The position numbers and the translations under genes are program-made. 64,000 nucleotides of DNA from Microseira sp041929235 (lineage in GTDB: Bacteria > Cyanobacteriota > Cyanobacteriia > Cyanobacteriales > Aerosakkonemataceae), in the NCBI RefSeq assembly GCF_041929235.1, contig NZ_JBHFNP010000361.1:1-64000 (forward strand). Direction: 5' to 3'. Positions 7,243-17,035 of this stretch are shown here, in pieces (position 1 is the stretch's first letter; every line of letters begins with the position of its first letter). A model generated the notes under the pieces. It did not search any database. It was given only the letters and a program-made list of their open reading frames with translations, and was not told the DNA's origin.

Positions 7243-8970
7243 ATGCTCTACTTTATTTTTGCTTGGACCTTACTGATTATTGCTTGCTGTTCGATAGGAA
7301 CGGCTTTGCTAAATTTGTTGCGAGCAGACTGTTTTGAGCGAGTAGGCGATCGCTTTACAATTTCAGTTTGGCTGGGAGTAGTTATCCTGGCAATTTCCCT
7401 GCTGGCAACATCCCTAGTTTTTCCCTTATCTCCCTCGGTGGGGGGAATAATTATTTTGTCTCTTATTTTAGGGTCTTTTTTATTACAAAAAACCTGGAAT
7501 GAACTTTTCGCGCTTATATCCAACCTATCTCCCCGGTTAATTTTCGGATATTTGATTTCAGCCCTCGGTGTCGCTGCTTTAACCACTCGACAGGTAACGT
7601 GGATTGACACGGGTCTTTACCATTATGGTGCGATTAAATGGTTAGCTCAATTTGGCGCTGTTCCAGGGTTAGCGCTGGTTCATAGCAACCTGGGTTTTAC
7701 CTCATCCTGGTTTGCCTTCGCCGCCCCTTGGAATGCTGATATTTTCGATTCTCGCGTCACTGCGATCGCCAATGGTTTTGTCTTTTTAATCGCTTTATTG
7801 CATTTCCTAATTTGTCTAGCGCAAACTTTCACAAATCAAGCCCAAATCAGCGATTGTTTCGTAGTAATTTATTCGGGTATTATTTTACCATTCGTCGCTA
7901 CAAATAATCTGATGGCGGTGATTTTGGTATCGCCTTCTCCCGATTTACCTATCCTTTTTTTCACTCTAGTTATAGCTTGGGCAATTTTGATAATTTCCCA
8001 TCCCATAACGTTGCCATTACAGGAAGTGAAAAATATTTTAGATGCTAAAACGATACCAATAATTCTTGCAGCTGGGGCAGTGACAATGAAGCCAACTGCC
8101 CTACCTTTATTATTGATATCAGGGATTTTTTATGTTGTCGGCAAGGGATTGAATTTCCGACGAATTTTGATGGGTGTTGCTCTAACTGTTTTGCTGCTTT
8201 TACCCATGTTTAGTTTCGGAATTATTACCTCTGGATGCCCGGTTTTTCCCGCAACTTTTTTGTGCGTCGATTTACCTTGGTCTTTAACAGCAAAAGCAGC
8301 CAAGGGTGCTGCCAAAGGTACTCATGAGTGGACAAGTTGGTATGCATCACAACAACCAGAAAAAAATTCTATTTTCTGGTTGTTGTGGCAGTGGTTTAAT
8401 GATGCCAAATTACACCAAGTCATGGCTTTGCTAATTATCATCTCAATTATATGTTCTATCTACATCGTGCGAAGCGCAAATCATCAAAATCGCGGACAAC
8501 TTTGGTTAATAGCATTAGCCGCTTCAGGAATTACATTTTTAATGTTCACAGCGCCTTTTTTCAGATTTGCACTGGGGTATTTAATTATTCTGCCTGCTTT
8601 ATCAATGGCTATCTATTGCCGAAAAAAGTTGGGTCAGATTTGGCATCAAATTGCCGAGAGATTTACTGCTTATTATCAAAGCAGAGATTTTAGGAAAGTT
8701 TTTCTGGGAGTTACTCTTTCTTTAGCGACCCTGACTAGCATTTTATTGTTTAATAAAGCAACTCAATCGCAACTTCTTTTACCACCTCAGCTACCCGAAG
8801 GAGAATTATTACGAAAACAAGTAAACGGTATAACCTATTTTTCTCCCAAGCCTGGGAGTCTATGTTGGAGATCAGAATTACCTTGTGGGTTTAAGATTGA
8901 AGACTATGTAAAACTGCGCGATCCAGAGCAGGGAATTAAAGCCGGGTTTGTGCGGAAAAACGAGAATTGA
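7243..8970 (+). CDS. Polytopic membrane protein, LIC_10190-type
   Basis: About 575 residues with a dozen or so predicted transmembrane helices spread from residue 5 to about residue 480, then a C-terminal soluble tail. A loop after the fourth helix contains DTGLYHYGAIKWLAQFGAVPGLALVHSNLG, the segment I associate with the LIC_10190 family of bacterial membrane proteins. Its topology resembles GT-C glycosyltransferases: a loop with acidic residues after an early helix. The role is unproven; envelope glycan synthesis is inferred from the polysaccharide locus that follows. An upstream in-frame ATG exists at 7177, but ATG 7243 places the first helix at the N-terminus. Confidence 0.75.
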   Translation: MLYFIFAWTLLIIACCSIGTALLNLLRADCFERVGDRFTISVWLGVVILAISLLATSLVFPLSPSVGGIIILSLILGSFLLQKTWNELFALISNLSPRLIFGYLISALGVAALTTRQVTWIDTGLYHYGAIKWLAQFGAVPGLALVHSNLGFTSSWFAFAAPWNADIFDSRVTAIANGFVFLIALLHFLICLAQTFTNQAQISDCFVVIYSGIILPFVATNNLMAVILVSPSPDLPILFFTLVIAWAILIISHPITLPLQEVKNILDAKTIPIILAAGAVTMKPTALPLLLISGIFYVVGKGLNFRRILMGVALTVLLLLPMFSFGIITSGCPVFPATFLCVDLPWSLTAKAAKGAAKGTHEWTSWYASQQPEKNSIFWLLWQWFNDAKLHQVMALLIIISIICSIYIVRSANHQNRGQLWLIALAASGITFLMFTAPFFRFALGYLIILPALSMAIYCRKKLGQIWHQIAERFTAYYQSRDFRKVFLGVTLSLATLTSILLFNKATQSQLLLPPQLPEGELLRKQVNGITYFSPKPGSLCWRSELPCGFKIEDYVKLRDPEQGIKAGFVRKNEN

Positions 8971-9009
8971 TCCGACAGGACTTACGTGAAAAAGAAGCAA
9001 TTAAAACTT

Positions 9010-9173
9010 ACATTCCGCACCCTCAAGTGTCATACTACAGATTTTTAGGCAAAAGCTCATCTGGCAACAGGCAACAGGAAGAATATTTTCTAGGTTAAAC
9101 AGTCTCAAAAGTTACGCGGTTCTTGCCTATAATTCCGAAAAAACCGATTGTGACAGTTGAGGGTGCGGCATGT
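9010..9173. repeat. 164-bp MITE-like element with 23-bp terminal inverted repeats
   Basis: The left end ACATTCCGCACCCTCAAGTG+TCA (9010-9032) matches the inverse of the right end (9151-9173) with two mismatches. The 118-base interior has no coding capacity. No clear target-site duplication was recognised. It is probably a non-autonomous derivative of a DNA transposon whose full-length parent is not in the window. Confidence 0.8.
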
Positions 9174-9240
9174 GGGTTAGATGACACAAATCATTTTTGT
9201 ATCCGCCCAACGGCCATGTGCAGGCTACTTCCAAGTATCT

Positions 9241-10887
9241 TCATGGTGTTATTTCTGGTTTGACAGCTCTAACTACGATTGAAACTTGGTAACTAGGGTC
9301 GCGGTAATCCAACGCTTGTTTTTTCAGTTCCTTAGCTGCCATTCCTTGCAAAAAGGCAGTAGCTGCCAGCACATTTCCATAAGTTTCCACCTGAACGTTA
9401 TCCTTGGGAAAAACTTCTTCAAACAGCCGCTGTGCAGATACACTTGTGAAACCCCAGTGCCAGCAATAATTCCATTGAGAATCGCAGAGTTGGGTAATGC
9501 TTGGAAGAGTTACTAGCGCAACTCCCCCTGGTTTTAGGATGCGATAGATCGTCTTCAAAGTAGTTCGCAAATCGTAAATAAATTGAAGCGTTTGTGTCAG
9601 GATCAGGCAGTCAAAGGTATCGGATAAAATAGAGTCTGCCTCAGCTAAATCGCCGACAATAGTTGCATAGGGGTTACCTTCTACGGCGTGCAGAACGTCG
9701 CTGCGGGTGACGCGATCGCCCCCAAATTTCATTGTGTAGTAGGGGTCTCCAATCTCCAGCACGCGACCTCGAATGTCATCAGCATGACTAGCAAGAAAGT
9801 TCTCAATATAGTATCGGTCAATCGGCTGTCCTCGGTCGATGCCAAAAACTGAGCTGATGGGGGTCAAGCGTTGGAAGCTGCCCAAATTCACCCAACCCAC
9901 TGCGGGCCAATTTTTATAAGTCTGTTTTTGAGTTTTTAGCCAAAGCAGGAGGGGAACTAGCTGTCTCGGCGCTATTTCTATTTGTCCTTCTAGCCAATTG
10001 ATAAACTTGATGGGATCTCGGACAAGTTGTAACAAGCGAAATAGTATCGGATGTTGGCAAGCCCACAGCTGACTTTGTAGAGCTTGCCAGATTTCAGTAT
10101 CCTTGACATTGCGTTCTAACAAATACTGTTCTACCCATTTGAGGAAATTCTGACGCTCCGAATAGATTTTCCCTGTTTTTACTGAGATAATCGAGCTATT
10201 CTTTGAGTGATGTCGAGACCTGTCCCAACAACTACCTGCCACAAATACAGGTTCTTGAAGATAGACTTTGGTATAAAAAACCATGTCTGAGTAGAGGTCG
10301 CGGAAAGTCTCTTCAAATTCACCGATCTTTTCAAATACTTCGCGCTTTATGAGGACACTAGAGCTAGATGCTTTGGTGCTTTCATCTTGTAAAAAGAGTT
10401 TGAGCAGATTTGGCGGCTTCACCAGTGTATTGGATTTGATCCCCAATCGGGTTAAATGGTCGCCTTTTTTGAGGCTTTCAGCATCTCCCGTCCAACTGTA
10501 CCAAAATTGAGTACGCCCATAGAGCATCGCAGCCTCAGGCTGGGATTCCAGGATTGCTACCTGCTGTTCAAGTTTATTGGGCAACCAAACATCATCACCG
10601 TCTAAGAAAGCGATATACTTACCCTTAGCATGACGAACACCTAAGTTGCGCGAAGCACTCATGCCTCGATTTTGGCGACCCTCATGCTCGAGATAGTATA
10701 CCTTCTCCGAGTGTTGGTCTGCATAGCGACGAGCGATCGCAGCACTCCCATCGGTAGAGGCATCGTCTACAAGCAAGAGTTCCCAGTTGTCATAGGTTTG
10801 GGCAAATACGCTCTCAATTGCTTCCTCGATAAACTTCTCTTCATTCCAGAATATAGTGATGACAGAGACTAATGGCTTGTTACTCAC
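9241..10887 (-). CDS. Fused glycosyltransferase family 2 + class I methyltransferase
   Basis: Residues 1-310 are a GT2 domain: PLVSVITIFWNEEKFIEEAI, DDASTDGS, NRGMSASRNLGVRHAKG and the metal-binding FLDGDDVWLP. Residues 330-548 are a SAM-methyltransferase-like domain with RVLEIGDPYYT (motif I), TFDCLILTQTLQF and RILKPGGVALVTLPS. The second half is a close paralogue of the stand-alone protein at 19043-19795, and the first half resembles the GTs at 19829 and 17036. Start is GTG. It would both elongate and methylate or modify a glycan, coupling the two steps; the acceptor is unknown. It is the most downstream gene of the minus-strand polysaccharide locus. Confidence 0.88.
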   Translation of the reverse strand: MSNKPLVSVITIFWNEEKFIEEAIESVFAQTYDNWELLLVDDASTDGSAAIARRYADQHSEKVYYLEHEGRQNRGMSASRNLGVRHAKGKYIAFLDGDDVWLPNKLEQQVAILESQPEAAMLYGRTQFWYSWTGDAESLKKGDHLTRLGIKSNTLVKPPNLLKLFLQDESTKASSSSVLIKREVFEKIGEFEETFRDLYSDMVFYTKVYLQEPVFVAGSCWDRSRHHSKNSSIISVKTGKIYSERQNFLKWVEQYLLERNVKDTEIWQALQSQLWACQHPILFRLLQLVRDPIKFINWLEGQIEIAPRQLVPLLLWLKTQKQTYKNWPAVGWVNLGSFQRLTPISSVFGIDRGQPIDRYYIENFLASHADDIRGRVLEIGDPYYTMKFGGDRVTRSDVLHAVEGNPYATIVGDLAEADSILSDTFDCLILTQTLQFIYDLRTTLKTIYRILKPGGVALVTLPSITQLCDSQWNYCWHWGFTSVSAQRLFEEVFPKDNVQVETYGNVLAATAFLQGMAAKELKKQALDYRDPSYQVSIVVRAVKPEITP

Positions 10888-10971
10888 GATCCTGTTACCT
10901 TTTATTTCAACTTTAGCTTAACCTAACCTACACATTAATTAACTCAAGTTGCTAGGTAATAGGTTGTGACA

Positions 10972-11215
10972 TTGGTAATTGGTAATTGGTAATTGGTAAT
11001 TGGATTGATTGGCAGTCTACTCTTGAGTCATCAACCCGGTTTATGAGTAGATTTCTCCCTGTCAAACCCACGATTTTTCAGAGCGCCAAAGTTTCTTTAG
11101 CGTCAAACCCACGATTTTTCAGAGCGCCAAAGTTTCTTTGGCGTCAGCAACCCGGTTTATGAGTAGATTTCTCCCTGTCAAACCCACGATTTTTCAGAGA
11201 AACCGGGTTGATTTG
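10972..11215. repeat. Heptamer array and nested long direct repeats
   Basis: GGTAATT is tandemly repeated (10972-11003). Then a 52-bp unit beginning CAACCCGGTTTATGAGTAGA occurs identically at 11032-11083 and 11148-11199, and between and overlapping them a 41-bp unit beginning GTCAAACCCACG is tandem at 11061-11101 and 11102-11142 with one mismatch. AACCCGGTTT sequences in these units are shared with the dispersed repeats at 4.2 and 43.4 kb. This fills most of the 397-base gap between two polysaccharide genes; no gene is visible. Confidence 0.85.
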
Positions 11216-11284
11216 CCAAGCGATGTAACTAGCAACTTGAGTTAATTAGTAAATTGCTCGTTTTAATTACAGTCAAGCCAATAA

Positions 11285-12214
11285 TTATTCCGAAAATGAG
11301 GCAATTAAAAATGGCATAGCTGACTCTAATGACCACTGAGGAACAAAGTTGAGAACAGAAGATATTTTGGAAATATCAGCGAGTGAATGCTGGATGTCAC
11401 CTAAACGTGCAGGGGCAAATCTAACTTGCGATTTCCACTGGGGAAAGTGAGCTTTTAAGATGTCAACAAGTTCGAGTAGAGTTATAGCTTTACCCGTACC
11501 TAAATTACAACTTAAGCAGGAACCAGGAGCAAGGGAGAGGGTTAAGGCTTTGGTAAATGCGATCGCCACATCCTTAACATACACAAAATCCCGCGTTTGC
11601 GTCCCATCCCCATAGATAGTAATCGGTAAATTCTGCTGCATTGCTGACACAAAAATCGAAATCACTCCAGAGTAGGGCGAGTTAGGAACTTGGCGGGGAC
11701 CAAACACGTTAAACATGCGTAACCCTACAAACGAAAAATCAAAGGATTTAGCAAACAAATTGGCATACTGTTCGCACACCAGTTTTTGCAAGCCGTAGGG
11801 AGAAAGCGGGGAAGTAGGATGATCTTCTGAGATCGGCACTTGAATAGGGTTACCATAAACCGCAGCAGAACTGGCAAAAACTAGACGAGGAACCTTCAAA
11901 GCCTGAATTAGCTGCATTACAGAAATTGTTGCAGAAATATTGTTATGATGAGCCTCTAGGGGATGCAACCAAGATTCTGTTACCGAGGGAGTCGCAGCTA
12001 AATGGGCAATACCATCAATTTGCTCTGGAAAATCTTCCGGTTTACAGGCAGAAATGTCTTTTTTGAGGAATTTGCTCCGAGGATGTTTGGTTAAATTTTG
12101 TAGCCGACCTGTCGTCAGATTATCAACGACTGTGACGCTGTAGCCTTCTGATAAAAGCTGTTCGGTAACGTGAGATCCAATAAAACCGGATCCGCCAGTG
12201 ACAATAAAGTGCAT
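11285..12214 (-). CDS. NAD-dependent sugar-nucleotide epimerase/dehydratase
   Basis: An extended-SDR protein of 309 residues: N-terminal TGGSGFIGSH (residues 6-15) binds NAD, FASSAAVYG provides the catalytic Ser/Thr segment, and SPYGLQK provides the Tyr-x3-Lys pair. RMFNVFGPRQ and GDGTQTRDFVYVKDVA are typical of the UDP-glucose/UDP-GlcNAc 4-epimerase branch. It would supply an epimerised UDP-sugar for the surrounding glycosyltransferases. Exact substrate cannot be read from sequence. ATG 12214 is clear; it is flanked on both sides by non-coding spacers, so it may have its own promoter. Confidence 0.88.
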   Translation of the reverse strand: MHFIVTGGSGFIGSHVTEQLLSEGYSVTVVDNLTTGRLQNLTKHPRSKFLKKDISACKPEDFPEQIDGIAHLAATPSVTESWLHPLEAHHNNISATISVMQLIQALKVPRLVFASSAAVYGNPIQVPISEDHPTSPLSPYGLQKLVCEQYANLFAKSFDFSFVGLRMFNVFGPRQVPNSPYSGVISIFVSAMQQNLPITIYGDGTQTRDFVYVKDVAIAFTKALTLSLAPGSCLSCNLGTGKAITLLELVDILKAHFPQWKSQVRFAPARLGDIQHSLADISKISSVLNFVPQWSLESAMPFLIASFSE

Positions 12215-12408
12215 AATTCTATACTGATAAACTCTAGTTGACTGTTATTTGTGATTTCTTAATTTTATTATACTATTTTATAGTTCATTTTGCATATTGC
12301 CTAATCTAATAATTACTTCAATTACCACTAGATTAAAAATATAATTAATTTCCTCACAAATTTGGAATACAATAACTTGTTTGGCTGATTTAAGCAAACA
12401 TAAATAAT

Positions 12409-13653
12409 TTAAAATTGTTTATGTTTGCTTAAATCAGCCATAGCGAATTTAATATTTTCAGCTACCGCTTCCCAAGAATATTTTGATTGTACTAAATCAT
12501 AAGCATTATTTGCCAATTTTTCCTGTAAGGCACGATCTAACCACAGTTTTACAATAGCCTCAGTCATACTTTCCACATCATCTCCGAGTAATAAATGCAC
12601 ACCATTTTCAGCGTTTAAACCTTCAGCCCCTTTAGTGGTACTGATTACCGGACAACCTGCGGCAAAGGCTTCTAAAATTTTAAACCTTGTTCCCCCTCCT
12701 TTATACAGAGGCACAATCATAACACTTGCACCAGCTAGATAAGGTCGAATATCTTCCACCTCTCCTGTGACGATAATATTAGAATTTTGTTTTGCTGCAT
12801 CATACATAAATTGATTTGCACCACGTCCTACTAATAGCAGGCGACTATCTGGATAAACTTGTCGAACTTTTGGGTATATCTGGTTAATTAGTAACTCAGC
12901 CGCTTCACTATTTGGAACATAGCCAAAATGCCCAGTAAATAAGATATTTAATTGGCTTTTTTGCAATCCAATCGCCGGTTCACATTCACCCAAACCTACA
13001 CAATCATAATATTTTAAATTAATCCCATTGGGCACTAAATAACTATGAGGAATTGCCCCATATAATTTTTCTAACGAATTTTTATCTTGCTTGCTGCAAA
13101 CCCATACTTGAGCGGATTTTCTAATTAAATCATTTTCTGTAAACTTGATTTGCGGGAGATGCAGTTTTTTTCTAGCCCAACTTCTGACACTGGCAACAGA
13201 ACATCTGAGTGTTTCAAAAAGAGAAGCCTCTACATTATGATCATCAAAAATTATTTGACATTGATATTTTTGCACAACTGATAAATAGTGATATAGCCAT
13301 AATTCCTCAATGATGACTACATCAGGCTGAAAGCTTTTCATTATCTCGTTTAATTGTGCTGCCGCAGGCTGGAGATATGCCCAGTAATCATTTAATCCTA
13401 GTAGGCGTAACCACCAAATACCACGTTGTAACCTTAGCCAAAGTGAAGGATGTTTAGCAACATTATAATGATGCCAGATAGTTACACCTTCAATCGCTTC
13501 ATTGCTAGAGTCTTCATTAAACACTGAAAATACCGCAACCGGGCCAAAATTCATCATTATATTAATATTTTGCCAATTACGCATCGGCACACCACCTAAT
13601 GGCGGATATGTCATTTTTGTAATAAAAAGAGTCCGAATTTTAGGAATAGTCAT
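12409..13653 (-). CDS. Glycosyltransferase family 4
   Basis: 414 residues with GT-B features: an N-terminal acceptor domain starting TLFITKMTYPPLGG, a C-terminal domain starting ILFTGHFGYVPNSEAAELL, then SRLLLVGRGA, LAGASVMIVPLYKGGGTRFKI and LEAFAAGCPVIST. The last segment is the nucleotide-sugar binding loop. It is a cytoplasmic sugar transferase of unknown specificity within the polysaccharide locus. ATG 13653 is supported. The next upstream gene ends 41 bases before it, so the genes are likely co-transcribed. Confidence 0.87.
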   Translation of the reverse strand: MTIPKIRTLFITKMTYPPLGGVPMRNWQNINIMMNFGPVAVFSVFNEDSSNEAIEGVTIWHHYNVAKHPSLWLRLQRGIWWLRLLGLNDYWAYLQPAAAQLNEIMKSFQPDVVIIEELWLYHYLSVVQKYQCQIIFDDHNVEASLFETLRCSVASVRSWARKKLHLPQIKFTENDLIRKSAQVWVCSKQDKNSLEKLYGAIPHSYLVPNGINLKYYDCVGLGECEPAIGLQKSQLNILFTGHFGYVPNSEAAELLINQIYPKVRQVYPDSRLLLVGRGANQFMYDAAKQNSNIIVTGEVEDIRPYLAGASVMIVPLYKGGGTRFKILEAFAAGCPVISTTKGAEGLNAENGVHLLLGDDVESMTEAIVKLWLDRALQEKLANNAYDLVQSKYSWEAVAENIKFAMADLSKHKQF

Positions 13654-13694
13654 AGATAAAGTAAAAGTAATTTGCTGGGTATTTTTAACAATTA

Positions 13695-14813
13695 TTAGTT
13701 TTTATCCAATTTTTGAAAGCGGTATTTTTCATACAGTTTGTAAGGAACTAATTCCCTGATTTTGACCAGTTTATACATATCATTTAAATTAAGATTTATA
13801 GGTTTTTTTGGATAACTTTTTTTTATTTTTCTTGTATAAAAATTTTTAGTTAAAAAACCATATTTTATATATTGCATAAACATTTGATATAAATTTTTCA
13901 TAGTTAAAATATAGATATCGTGACGTAAAAGCGTCATGGTTAAATCTAGCTGTAAAGATTTGTACAGCCAAGTTAAACTATTGGAATATTTGCTGGATTC
14001 AAAACTTTGATAAGCTAAATAAAGATAAAAATTACTGCCAGACCAATGATAAATTTGCTCAGGAATTTCTGGATGTTTTTGACGAATCATCTGCATGAGT
14101 AACTCATAAAATTTGACCATAGATGCATCCTTATAAGACGTACTCAAAGAATTTTTACGATAGCCAATCAGAAATTCTGGTACTACTCCAAATTGATAAC
14201 ATTCAGCAATACGCAGGTAAAGTTCCCAGTCTTCAGAACCATGAGAATGTTCATCTTTCAACTGTTCATTATTATAGCCCCCCACTTTTTCTAAACAAGT
14301 TCTGCGGATTAAAACAGCACTACCATTACCTATAAAATTGTGCCATAATAACGGCAGATAAACTTTTCCTTCCTGTGCAGAAGCATGAAAACCACCAGTG
14401 AGAAAATCATCTTCATTAATATCAACTGACCAAGAATATACAAGGCCAACTGAAGAATCAGATTTAATCATACACTTTACCTGTTTTTCTAGATTCTCAG
14501 GATACCAGATATCATCTGCATCAATTGGCGCAATAAATTCTCCTCTAGACTTTTGAATTGCTAAGTTACGCGCTGCTGCTACTCCAGCATTAGGCTGTTG
14601 CAACAGCCTAACTCGCCCATCGAGTTTCGCAATTGACTGAACTATCTCAGCAGTTCGATCTTGAGAGCCATCATCGACTACTATTACTTCAAGATTATCA
14701 TAAGTTTGAGCAAGAACTGATTTTAAAGTTCTCTCAATAAATCTCTGGGCATTGTAAGCAGGGATAATTACCGAAACTAAAGGAGCATTATCAGTTGGGG
14801 AAGAATTAACCAT
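13695..14813 (-). CDS. Glycosyltransferase family 2
   Basis: A GT-A domain occupies residues 12-250: PLVSVIIPAYNAQRFIERTL, VVDDGSQDRTAEIV, GVAAARNLAIQKSRGEFIAP and the divalent-metal motif IDADDIWYP. The remaining 120 residues are Lys/Tyr-rich and poorly conserved. It is a close paralogue of the protein at 39247-40425 (the same motifs almost word for word). The gene overlaps the preceding GT4 gene by 8 bases, implying translational coupling. Confidence 0.88.
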   Translation of the reverse strand: MVNSSPTDNAPLVSVIIPAYNAQRFIERTLKSVLAQTYDNLEVIVVDDGSQDRTAEIVQSIAKLDGRVRLLQQPNAGVAAARNLAIQKSRGEFIAPIDADDIWYPENLEKQVKCMIKSDSSVGLVYSWSVDINEDDFLTGGFHASAQEGKVYLPLLWHNFIGNGSAVLIRRTCLEKVGGYNNEQLKDEHSHGSEDWELYLRIAECYQFGVVPEFLIGYRKNSLSTSYKDASMVKFYELLMQMIRQKHPEIPEQIYHWSGSNFYLYLAYQSFESSKYSNSLTWLYKSLQLDLTMTLLRHDIYILTMKNLYQMFMQYIKYGFLTKNFYTRKIKKSYPKKPINLNLNDMYKLVKIRELVPYKLYEKYRFQKLDKN

Positions 14814-16035
14814 AATAATTATTATAGCTTAAGTTTTGTAATAAATCTAAGGTTTGTTTAAGCATTTTATCCTCAGAAAAATCTTTGACTCTTAATTGGG
14901 CATTTTCAGCCATTATTTGCATTATATTATAATTGTGTAAAGCCCAACGGATTGCTTCTAGTAGATCGCAACTATCTCCCTTACGAACCAATAAACCGTG
15001 AATTTTATGTTCAATTACTTCGGGAATACCATCAGTAATAGTTGTAATTACGGGTAAGCCATAAGCCATTGCTTCGAGTAATGCAAATGGTTGTCCTTCA
15101 TAATAAGTAGGAAACACAAATAAGTCAGCCGCTTGTAATAATCTCGGAATATCCGAACGATAACCCAAGCATAAAACCTGTTCTGTAATTTTATATTGTT
15201 TGAGTAAATTAAGCAGGGATTGTTTTTCTTCACCATCTCCTACCCAAACAAATTTTAGCTCGGGAAATTCTCTCGTTAAATGAGGAATAGCCGGAATTAA
15301 AAAATCATGTCCTTTTTGCTTACTTAAACGCGCGACGGTGAGAGCAATTTTAGTTTGTTCAGATAATTGCAATTCCTTTCTAACTTGATAGCGTAGCTGG
15401 CTAATATCTTCAGCTAATTCGGCTTTAATTTCAGCGCCATTATAAATACAAGATACTTGTTCTTTAGGAATTTGAAATGATTGACTAATAGACTGACAAT
15501 TACTCAGAGAAACTCCAACCCATTGCTGCTTTCTCTGATGCGCCCACTGATATAATTTTAATTTTATTGGACTTAATGCTAGGGGATAAGGTACTAACTG
15601 AAAAACGACAACTGTCGGTATTTGTAAAAAACCACAAGCGAGAATACTTCCTAAGCCAAAATCAGGCCAGGGAAGAACAATCATAACAACATTGGGTTTA
15701 AGCTTAATTAACAAAAGTATAGTTTTGAAAAAATGAGGTATTTTACTTAAATCAAATTTGACACGAGGAATAATTAACTCTTTCAAAATCGGCATTAAAG
15801 ACTGATGCTTGTTGCTGATTTCCAAAAAACCAGGAATATCTGTTTCTGCAATACTTAAAGGGTAATAACTAATTCCAGCTCGAGCTAAATCTCCAATCAA
15901 AGAATTTATACCTTCAGTTGGAGGAAATGCTACGTTAACTTCCCATTTGGCTTGAGTAGCAGTTTTGGCAATTTTTAAGCTATATTCTTCGACTCCACCA
16001 CGTTTAGTTGAGGGAATAATTATTAATGCTTTCAT
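14806..16035 (-). CDS. Glycosyltransferase family 4
   Basis: About 409 residues: KALIIIPSTKRGGVEEYSLKIA at the N-terminus (glycine loop of the acceptor domain), then IALTVARLSKQKGHDFLIPA, FVWVGDGEEKQSLL, LLQAADLFVFPTYYEGQPFALLEAMA and GLPVITT, the usual GT-B donor-site order. The open frame starts with TTG at 16047, but ATG 16035 gives the standard N-terminus. It overlaps the following GT2 gene by 8 bases. Specificity is unknown. Confidence 0.88.
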   Translation of the reverse strand: MKALIIIPSTKRGGVEEYSLKIAKTATQAKWEVNVAFPPTEGINSLIGDLARAGISYYPLSIAETDIPGFLEISNKHQSLMPILKELIIPRVKFDLSKIPHFFKTILLLIKLKPNVVMIVLPWPDFGLGSILACGFLQIPTVVVFQLVPYPLALSPIKLKLYQWAHQRKQQWVGVSLSNCQSISQSFQIPKEQVSCIYNGAEIKAELAEDISQLRYQVRKELQLSEQTKIALTVARLSKQKGHDFLIPAIPHLTREFPELKFVWVGDGEEKQSLLNLLKQYKITEQVLCLGYRSDIPRLLQAADLFVFPTYYEGQPFALLEAMAYGLPVITTITDGIPEVIEHKIHGLLVRKGDSCDLLEAIRWALHNYNIMQIMAENAQLRVKDFSEDKMLKQTLDLLQNLSYNNYYG

Positions 16036-16126
16036 ATATTTTGACAAAGATATTGATAAGTAAAATCAAAAAGGCGATGATTTTGAGCAATAGTAGCTTG
16101 AGAATCTGATGAGTATGGCATATAGA

Positions 16127-16972
16127 TTAAATTGAATAAAAAGCCTTAAGCTTTCCAAGTATATAAAAAAGTCGATATACTGGACTCAAAACGAGCCACT
16201 TAAGATCGCTCTTACTTTTCAAGATAAATTTGATATCTTCCTTGACTAAATAATACCATGCGATCGCACTACTAATCATATGTTTATCCCCACCGTAAAG
16301 CTGTTTGTAAGCCCGATGTTCGTTATAAGACCGTAAATAAACTTTTGAAAAAGATTCATTATGGGAATGGTAAACAGTTGCTTGGGGTTCATAGATAATT
16401 TTATATCCAAGGCGAAGTACATTAGCCGCCCATTCTTGATCCTCAGCATAGGATAGAGTTTCATGAAATGGTTGGGTTTCCCATATACTGCGACGTACTG
16501 CTGAATTGGAGTTAGAAAAGCAGAAGTTCGCAGGATCTTTTGCATCATTTTGCACTCGAATGCTCTCGCCATAGTATGATAGGTAGTCTCGCCGTACTGG
16601 TGGCCAAGCATCTAAATGTGGTAGCTGTTTGCCATAGGTAGCTGCCACATTCGGATCGTTAAATGGTTTTACCAGCATCTCCAACCAATCCGTATCTTTG
16701 GGAAATGCATGAGCGCTTAGAGAAATAACAACATCTCCTTTGGCTGCTTCGAAGCCAATGTTTAAAGATTTTCCATAAGTGAAATCTTCGCTCTTAATCT
16801 GGATCAAGTTAATGTTTTGCCATTGCCGCACAATTTCTACTGTTTTATCGGTAGAGCCAGAGTCAACGACAATAATGTCATAGGGTTGAAGAGTTTGACT
16901 ACTGATAATATTAAGCGTCTTAGCGATCGCAGCTTCCTCGTTCTTGGTTCTGATTAGGATAGAAACTTTCAT
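16127..16972 (-). CDS. Glycosyltransferase family 2, rhamnosyltransferase-like
   Basis: 281 residues with VSILIRTKNEEAAIAKTLNI, IIVVDSGSTDKTVEI, FTYGKSLNIGFEAAKGDVVI and SAHAFPKD; H replaces the second Asp of the usual DxD region, as often in rhamnosyltransferase-type GT2 enzymes. SYAEDQEWAANVLRLGYKI is the catalytic E/D-Q-E-W segment. It probably adds a deoxysugar to the growing glycan. ATG 16972 fits. It lies in line with neighbouring GT genes on the minus strand. Confidence 0.86.
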   Translation of the reverse strand: MKVSILIRTKNEEAAIAKTLNIISSQTLQPYDIIVVDSGSTDKTVEIVRQWQNINLIQIKSEDFTYGKSLNIGFEAAKGDVVISLSAHAFPKDTDWLEMLVKPFNDPNVAATYGKQLPHLDAWPPVRRDYLSYYGESIRVQNDAKDPANFCFSNSNSAVRRSIWETQPFHETLSYAEDQEWAANVLRLGYKIIYEPQATVYHSHNESFSKVYLRSYNEHRAYKQLYGGDKHMISSAIAWYYLVKEDIKFILKSKSDLKWLVLSPVYRLFYILGKLKAFYSI

Positions 16973-17035
16973 GCTTCTAGCTATTTTTGTTATAATTGTT
17001 AACTTGAAACCATATTAGCAAAGATTGTCAAATTT

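Noticed and set aside
11032..11199. CRISPR-like direct repeats
   Set aside because: Only two copies of each unit, overlapping each other, no regular spacers and no cas genes.
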